Source of the DNA: Acidobacteriota bacterium
GTDB taxonomy: Bacteria; Acidobacteriota; Terriglobia; Bryobacterales; Bryobacteraceae
Direction: 5' to 3'
Length of the DNA: 10,569 nt
NCBI GenBank assembly: GCA_018268875.1
Contig: JAFDVT010000616.1
Span: forward strand, 1 to 10,569
This document shows, piece after piece, positions 5,873-10,569 of this stretch. Positions within the stretch are counted from its first letter, which is position 1. Each line of letters starts with the position of its first letter. The notes beneath the pieces are model-generated. The model worked only from the letters and a program-made list of their open reading frames with translations, was not told the origin of the DNA and searched no databases. Both the position numbers and the translations under genes were made by a program.

Positions 5873-7341
5873 TGAGCAGCAGCAGTAGTAGCGTCCGTAC
5901 GGACTACGATGTTGTCGAGTATCCTCATCGCGCGTTCGCGCAAACCCAGCCGGACCGGCTTGCGGTCCTGGGCTTCCTGTTTGGAATGCAGCCCGCGTTG
6001 CCGGACCGTTGCCGCGTCCTCGAACTGGGCGGAGGTTCCGGCGGCAACCTGATTCCGCTCGCCGACCTGTACCCGAACTCCACGTTTTACGGCGTCGACC
6101 TCGCGCAGACGGCCATCGACCAGGGCAACAAACGCATCGCCGCTCTTGGCCTGACCAACATTCGTCTCGAACAGATGGACGTCACCAACTTTCCCGCCGA
6201 TGCGGGCGAGTTCGACTACATCATCGCGCACGGCCTCTTCAGTTGGGTGCCCGAACCGGTTCGCGACAAGGTGCTGCGGATTTGCCAGGATCATCTGGCG
6301 CCGCAAGGCATCGCCTACATCAGCTACAACGCGTTTCCCGGCTGCCATATCCGCCGCATGTGGCGCGACATGATGCTGTTTCACACGCGCCAGTTCGAGG
6401 ACCCGAAGCTCAAGGTCGAACAAGGCAAGGGCATGCTGAACCTGGTGGCCAACGGTTGTACCCGCAACGATCCCGGCCACCTGCTCGCCAAGGACGAGAT
6501 GAAAAAACGCGGCCATCTGGACGATGCGGCGATCTTCCACGACGACCTCTCCGGTTGCTGGCAGCCTTTCTATCTCACCGAGTTCCTGTCGCTCGCCGGC
6601 GCCAAAGGCCTGCGCTACCTCGGCGAGGCGGCGTACAGCGATATGCAGCCCACCACGCTCACGCCGGAAGCCCTCGCCCAATTCGAACCCATACGCGAGC
6701 AGGACCCCGTGGCGTTCGAACAGTACATGGACTTCTTCAAGATGCGGAAGTTCCGCCAGACGCTGTTGTGCCGCGCCACGGTCCCGGCGCAGCCCGCGGC
6801 GGCGGTGGACCGGATGCGGCAATTTCATTTTTCCGCCCCGATCCAGCAGGTTCCCGTGCAGGACCCCAACGCCCCACCCGGCACCACATCGTTCCGCCAC
6901 GGCATTAACGACGTCACCGTAACCACCAACAACCCCGTGTCGCTGCCCGCCCTGCGCCTGCTCGCGGAACGCTGGCCGGCCTCCGTTTCATTCGACGAAA
7001 TGGCCGCCGTTGCGGGCGACCCGCAGGCCCTTGCGGCCGTGCTGCACACGTTTTATTCGTCCGCCTTCATCAACATTCACTCGATCCCGCGCCCGGTTGC
7101 GAACAGCGCCAGCGCGAAGCCCGAAGTATGGCGGGTGGCGAGGCTCGAAGCGTCGATCGACAAGGCGATCCCGCACCTGCACCACGGTTCGATCGAACTC
7201 GAAGACGACGCCACGCGCCACCTGGTGACGCTGATCGACGGCAGCCGCACGCGCGACGACCTGGCGCCGTTTGCCGGGGGTCTGCAGCAGTTGGAAGGAA
7301 CGTTAGCCAAAATGGCTCGCGCCGGCATTCTGATCCGGTAA
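5872..7341 (+). CDS. Class I SAM-dependent methyltransferase with regulatory domain, PKMT-like (first paralogue)
   Basis: The 489-residue protein has three parts. Residues about 46-172 form a Rossmann-type SAM domain: motif I VLELGGGSGGNL (49-60), acidic motif II FYGVDLAQ (72-79), then FDYIIAHGLFSWVPEP (114-129) and SYNAFPGCHIRRMWRDMM (151-168). Residues about 215-320 match the predicted methyltransferase regulatory domain (DMQP at 257-260, FFKMRKFRQTLLCR at 288-301). The C-terminal part, about 355-489, looks like the winged-helix region of these enzymes and includes LIDGSRTRDDL (454-464). This is the layout of the rickettsial protein-lysine methyltransferases acting on OmpB; the substrate here is unknown. 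Motif I has Gly where the paralogue has Cys (GGGSGG against GCGSGG). The start is fixed by TAATG overlap with the beta-propeller stop, and the next Met is only at residue 39. It opens with six serines from AGC/AGT repeats. No Shine-Dalgarno sequence is evident, fitting translational coupling. Confidence 0.9.
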   Translation: MSSSSSSVRTDYDVVEYPHRAFAQTQPDRLAVLGFLFGMQPALPDRCRVLELGGGSGGNLIPLADLYPNSTFYGVDLAQTAIDQGNKRIAALGLTNIRLEQMDVTNFPADAGEFDYIIAHGLFSWVPEPVRDKVLRICQDHLAPQGIAYISYNAFPGCHIRRMWRDMMLFHTRQFEDPKLKVEQGKGMLNLVANGCTRNDPGHLLAKDEMKKRGHLDDAAIFHDDLSGCWQPFYLTEFLSLAGAKGLRYLGEAAYSDMQPTTLTPEALAQFEPIREQDPVAFEQYMDFFKMRKFRQTLLCRATVPAQPAAAVDRMRQFHFSAPIQQVPVQDPNAPPGTTSFRHGINDVTVTTNNPVSLPALRLLAERWPASVSFDEMAAVAGDPQALAAVLHTFYSSAFINIHSIPRPVANSASAKPEVWRVARLEASIDKAIPHLHHGSIELEDDATRHLVTLIDGSRTRDDLAPFAGGLQQLEGTLAKMARAGILIR

Positions 7342-7354
7342 CAAGCGACACACC

Positions 7355-8794
7355 ATGCCCACCGAATACGACGAGATTCAATACGTCAGCCGGCCCTTCC
7401 GGCAAACCCACCCCGACCGCATCGCGTCGCTGGCGGTTGCCTACGGCCTTACGCCGCCCGATCCGGCCACCTGCCGCATGCTCGACGTCGGCTGCGGTTC
7501 CGGCGGCAACATTCTGCCCATGGCCGCCTGCATGCCCGGGGCGAGCTTCTTCGGATTCGATCTCGCGGCAACCGCCATCGCCGCCGCCGAACAGCGCCGT
7601 CAAAGCCTCGGCCTCACCAACATCCGGCTCGAAACCCTGGATCTGATGGACTTCCCAGAAGAACTTGGCCAGTTCGATTACATCGTCGCCCACGGCTTTT
7701 ATTCCTGGGTTCCCGAACCTGTTCGCGAGCGGTTTTGGAAGTTCCTGGACCGCCACCTGAGCCCCAACGGCATTGCGTATGTCAGCTTCAACGCCTACCC
7801 CGGCGCGATGCTGCGTCATGCCTGGCGCGATGCCGCCGCGTTCCACTCGCGTGGCACCACCAATCTGCAGGATCGCCTTGCAAAGTCCATCGAAATGCTG
7901 CGTCTGATGGGCAGCGCCACCACGCGCAACGGAGCTTGGGAAGGCGTGGTGCGGGAGATGATCAAGGCCGTCGACACCAAGGGCGAAAGCTGGGTGAGCC
8001 ACGACGATTTCGGTCCCTATTTTCAGCCGTATTATTTCCATCAGGTGGCCGATACCGCCGCCGCCAACGGCTTCCGCTACCTTTGCGACGCGTCCTATTA
8101 CGACATGCAGCCGCATGAGATCGCGCCCGACGTGCAGCCCATGCTCGAACAACTGGCTGCCCAAAGCATCGAACTTCGCGAACAGTATTACGACTTCCTG
8201 GAACTGCGCGCCTTCCGCCAGATTCTGCTTTGCCGCCAGGATCAAGCCATCGCCAGGCCGGTGGACCCGGCAACGATGGGGCGCCTTCGCTTCAGCACCT
8301 CGGCCAATACCGTTGGCGCGAGCACCAATGGCGATTTTGCGGTGCAGAATCCGCTGACCGGCATTCGCGCCGACGTCCCCGCGCCGTACAAAAGGGTGCT
8401 CGATCAGGTTCGCGCGGCGTGGCCGAACAGCCTGCCGTTTTCAGAAATATTCCCGGCGGAGACCAATCGCGGAGCCATCGCGGCGATGGTGGAAAAGCTA
8501 TGGGGAGGCGCGCTCATCGAAGCCCACGCCATGAACATCCCTTGCGGTGACGGCAAGGACGACCGGCCGGTCGGCTGGTCTCTTGCTCGCAAGGAAGCCG
8601 CACTGAATCTGCCGGTAACCACCCGCTTGGACACGCAAACGCAGTTGGACGAAACCAGCGCGCGGCTACTGGAAAAGCTCGACGGCACCGTGTCGCGAAA
8701 CGATCTGCAAGGCCAGTTCGACGAACTCGACGAGCGCTTGGCCTGGCTGGGTTCCATGGGACTTCTGAACCCTCCGCCGGCCGCTCACTCGTAA
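7355..8794 (+). CDS. Class I SAM-dependent methyltransferase with regulatory domain, PKMT-like (second paralogue)
   Basis: This 479-residue protein is clearly homologous to the preceding one along its whole length. Its opening YDEIQYVSRPFRQTHPDR aligns with the first protein's YDVVEYPHRAFAQTQPDR. The SAM domain shows motif I MLDVGCGSGGNI (42-53), FFGFDLAATAI (65-75), FDYIVAHGFYSWVPEPVR (107-124) and VSFNAYPGAMLRHAWRD (143-159). The regulatory domain includes DMQP (250-253) and DFLELRAFRQILLCR (280-294). The C-terminal region keeps the LDGTVSRNDL block (442-451). The SAM domains look roughly half identical by eye while the C-terminal halves are more diverged, suggesting an old duplication with different targets or steps. 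Protein-lysine methylation is an inference from the rickettsial PKMT family. The gene follows its paralogue after 13 bases without a clear Shine-Dalgarno sequence. Its last 10 bases (8785-8794) overlap the end of the convergent permease gene. Confidence 0.9.
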   Translation: MPTEYDEIQYVSRPFRQTHPDRIASLAVAYGLTPPDPATCRMLDVGCGSGGNILPMAACMPGASFFGFDLAATAIAAAEQRRQSLGLTNIRLETLDLMDFPEELGQFDYIVAHGFYSWVPEPVRERFWKFLDRHLSPNGIAYVSFNAYPGAMLRHAWRDAAAFHSRGTTNLQDRLAKSIEMLRLMGSATTRNGAWEGVVREMIKAVDTKGESWVSHDDFGPYFQPYYFHQVADTAAANGFRYLCDASYYDMQPHEIAPDVQPMLEQLAAQSIELREQYYDFLELRAFRQILLCRQDQAIARPVDPATMGRLRFSTSANTVGASTNGDFAVQNPLTGIRADVPAPYKRVLDQVRAAWPNSLPFSEIFPAETNRGAIAAMVEKLWGGALIEAHAMNIPCGDGKDDRPVGWSLARKEAALNLPVTTRLDTQTQLDETSARLLEKLDGTVSRNDLQGQFDELDERLAWLGSMGLLNPPPAAHS

Positions 8795-10569
8795 CGCAGC
8801 GCGTTCATCGGGTCGATCCGCGTGGCCCGTAGCGCCGGTACATAGCCCGCAAACAGCGCCACGATCGCCAATGCGGCCGCCGCCAGCGCCACCACCACCG
8901 GATCGGCCCCTTCCATCTTGTACAACTGGTTTTGGAAGTACTTCGCCAGTGCCATCGCCACCGGAATTCCCACCAGCGTACCGATGCCCACCATCGCGCT
9001 GACTTCCTTCAGAACCATGTTGCGAACCAGCGCCGCGTCGGCTCCCAATGCGAGCCGGATTCCGAATTCGCGCGTACGCCTCGCCACCGAATACGCCAGC
9101 ACGCCGTACAAGCCAACGGCCGCCAGCAGCGTCGCCAACACCGCGAACGCCGAGGCGTACAGCGTGATCATGCGATCTCCGAAGACGTTTTCCTTCACCT
9201 GCGCGTCCATGGTCTTCAGGCTCTCGACTGGAAGTTGACTGTCCTCATTGGCTACCGCGCGGCGTACCAGCGGAATGATCTGCTCCGGAGGCAGGGCCGT
9301 GCGCACATAAAAGTTGATCGTGCCGAATTCCTTGTTCTGGCGGAATGGAGTGTAATGCTGCGCCGGAACCGGTTCCTTGACGCTGCTGTAGGTCGCGTCC
9401 TTCACAACGCCGACGATTTCGATGTCGTTCTTGCCGCCCGCGCCGCGCTGCATCCGCTTGCCCAGCGGCGCCGTGCCGGTTCCCAGGTTGAACTTGCGCG
9501 CGAACGCCTCATTGATGATCGCCACCTTCGGCCCGGCGAGGTTATCCGCTGCCGTGAATTCGCGTCCGGCGAGTAGTGAGACGCCGAGCGTCGAAAAGAA
9601 GTTCGGGCCGATCTCGTTCAACATCGCATGCGTGTCCGTGTCGGGACCGGACAGAAAGCCTTCCACAGAAACGTTGGTTCCCCAGTTGTTGCCGGCCACA
9701 AGCTGTAGCATGGAACCGGCCACACCGTTCACGCCGGGCAGTGCCGCCAGCGATCCTTCCAGCTTCTCCGCCAAAGCCAGCGACCGTTGCGGCGTATAAC
9801 CGTTCAACTCCGGCGAGATTCCGAACACGATCAGGTTGTCCGTCCGAATCCCCAGGTCCACGCGAGCGATGTTCACCAGACTCTTCAGGAACAACCCCGC
9901 CGAGATCAACAGCACCAGCGATAACCCGATCTGCGCGGTAACCAGGATCGCGCGGAAGCGCGTCGCGGAAGTTCCTCCCGACACCTGTCCCGCCTGATCC
10001 TTGAGCGTATTGGCAAGGTCCGGCTTCGTGCTGTAGAGCGCCGGAAAGATGCCGAACAACAGTCCGGTGAACAGCGAAACGCACAGCGTAAACAGCAGCA
10101 CCCGCCAATCGGTGGTTTCCGTGAAATAGATCTCGCCGCCTTCCGGGGGCAGCATGGACACGATACCGTACAGCGTCCAGCGCGCGACGATGATGCCGCC
10201 AATCCCGCCCAGCAACGCCAGCAGCATGGATTCCGTCAATAGCTGCCGCACCAGTTGCCCGCGGCTGGCGCCTACGGAAAGGCGAATCGAAATCTCGCGG
10301 CTCCGGTTGGCCGCGCGGGCCAGCAGCAGGTTCTCGATGTTGGCGCACGCGATGAGCAGCACAAACCCTGTGATCCCCAGCAGCAACGCCAGCGCCGGAC
10401 CGGTCTCGCGCCGCATGACTCCAAACCCCAGCCGTCCGGCCTCCAGCGTCAGCTTCTTGTTCTGGAACCGGTCCATGTAATTCTTGCTGTGGCTTTTCTG
10501 CAGTGGAACCTCCACCTCGCGGATGATTCCGGTGTACGGGACATTGATCGCCGCCTCGGCCTGTGCGAT
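8785..10569 (-). CDS. MacB/FtsX-type ABC permease, ADOP family, C-terminal part (runs off the right edge)
   Basis: The frame is open to the window edge, leaving 594 residues; the first 200 or more of an expected 800-900 residues lie outside. A GTG near 10515 is internal, because the frame continues upstream with VPYTGIIREVEVPLQ. Two FtsX-like membrane units are present. The first (about residues 55-180 of the visible part) contains LLIACANIENLLLARAANRS followed by REISIRLSVGASRGQL. The second, at the C-terminus, repeats the pattern with TREFGIRLALGADAALVR and ends RIDPMNALRYE. Between them is an extracytoplasmic MacB-type domain (about 235-460), with NEIGPNFFSTLGVSLLAGRE and VAIINEAFARKF. This is the duplicated layout of acidobacterial orphan permeases, which usually lack an adjacent ATPase; none is seen here. 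By analogy with MacB it may couple ATP hydrolysis by a partner to movement in the envelope, but substrates of this family are largely unknown. Confidence 0.93.
   Translation of the reverse strand: MAQAEAAINVPYTGIIREVEVPLQKSHSKNYMDRFQNKKLTLEAGRLGFGVMRRETGPALALLLGITGFVLLIACANIENLLLARAANRSREISIRLSVGASRGQLVRQLLTESMLLALLGGIGGIIVARWTLYGIVSMLPPEGGEIYFTETTDWRVLLFTLCVSLFTGLLFGIFPALYSTKPDLANTLKDQAGQVSGGTSATRFRAILVTAQIGLSLVLLISAGLFLKSLVNIARVDLGIRTDNLIVFGISPELNGYTPQRSLALAEKLEGSLAALPGVNGVAGSMLQLVAGNNWGTNVSVEGFLSGPDTDTHAMLNEIGPNFFSTLGVSLLAGREFTAADNLAGPKVAIINEAFARKFNLGTGTAPLGKRMQRGAGGKNDIEIVGVVKDATYSSVKEPVPAQHYTPFRQNKEFGTINFYVRTALPPEQIIPLVRRAVANEDSQLPVESLKTMDAQVKENVFGDRMITLYASAFAVLATLLAAVGLYGVLAYSVARRTREFGIRLALGADAALVRNMVLKEVSAMVGIGTLVGIPVAMALAKYFQNQLYKMEGADPVVVALAAAALAIVALFAGYVPALRATRIDPMNALRYE

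Noticed and set aside
5695..6900. Open frame (401 codons) on the minus strand opposite the first methyltransferase
   Set aside because: The opposite strand encodes a clear SAM methyltransferase. A similar long shadow occurs opposite the second paralogue, which is what codon-mirrored GC-rich homologues produce.
7070..8245. Open frame (391 codons) on the minus strand opposite the methyltransferase pair
   Set aside because: It spans the junction of two real genes and has no domain. Its resemblance to the 5695-6900 shadow reflects the paralogy of the sense genes.
5872..8794. The two methyltransferases as a single gene broken by a frameshift
   Set aside because: Each has its own complete SAM, regulatory and C-terminal domains, its own start and stop, and full family length, so this is a tandem duplication.
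8785..10515. Complete 576-residue permease starting at GTG 10515
   Set aside because: The frame stays open to the window edge and the visible part lacks the N-terminal domain expected of the family, so the true start is outside the window.

Overview
The window most likely comes from an Acidobacteriota chromosome, possibly a Bryobacter/Solibacter-like lineage. The main evidence is the MacB/FtsX-type permease at the right edge, which has the architecture and C-terminal ending (RIDPMNALRYE) of the acidobacterial duplicated orphan permease (ADOP) family. The GC-rich codon use, the tightly packed genes and the PQQ-like beta-propeller protein starting DNWPQWRG agree with this. The phylum call is an inference from gene families. 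No rRNA, tRNA, CRISPR array, insertion sequence or prophage gene is visible.

Layout: two divergent transcription units leave a 100-base gap at 4513-4612. Leftward (minus strand) is a tight four-gene cluster. It encodes a TPR-repeat lipoprotein of about 20 repeat units (2140-4512), a CPBP/CAAX-type membrane protease (1455-2129), a PfkB-family kinase resembling the heptose-kinase half of HldE/RfaE (474-1454), and a ROK-family sugar kinase (477 to beyond base 1). The gaps are 10 bases, 0 bases (TAA directly followed by ATG) and a 4-base ATGA overlap, so these four genes are almost certainly co-transcribed. The lipoprotein and protease resemble accessory proteins of PEP-CTERM/exosortase systems, but no exosortase or PEP-CTERM substrate lies in the window.

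Rightward (plus strand) is a three-gene cluster: a secreted PQQ-like beta-propeller protein (4613-5872), then two tandem paralogous methyltransferases (5872-7341 and 7355-8794). Both have a class I SAM-binding domain, a methyltransferase regulatory domain and a C-terminal winged-helix-like region. This is the layout of the protein-lysine methyltransferases known from rickettsial OmpB methylation. The first junction is TAATG (one shared base) and the second gap is 13 bases.

The ADOP-type permease (minus strand, from beyond the right edge to 8785) converges on the second methyltransferase, and the two genes overlap by 10 bases. The most interesting hypothesis here is an uncharacterised protein-methylation module: two diverged PKMT-like enzymes with an exported beta-propeller. 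The possible PEP-CTERM-related lipoprotein/protease/kinase operon comes second.
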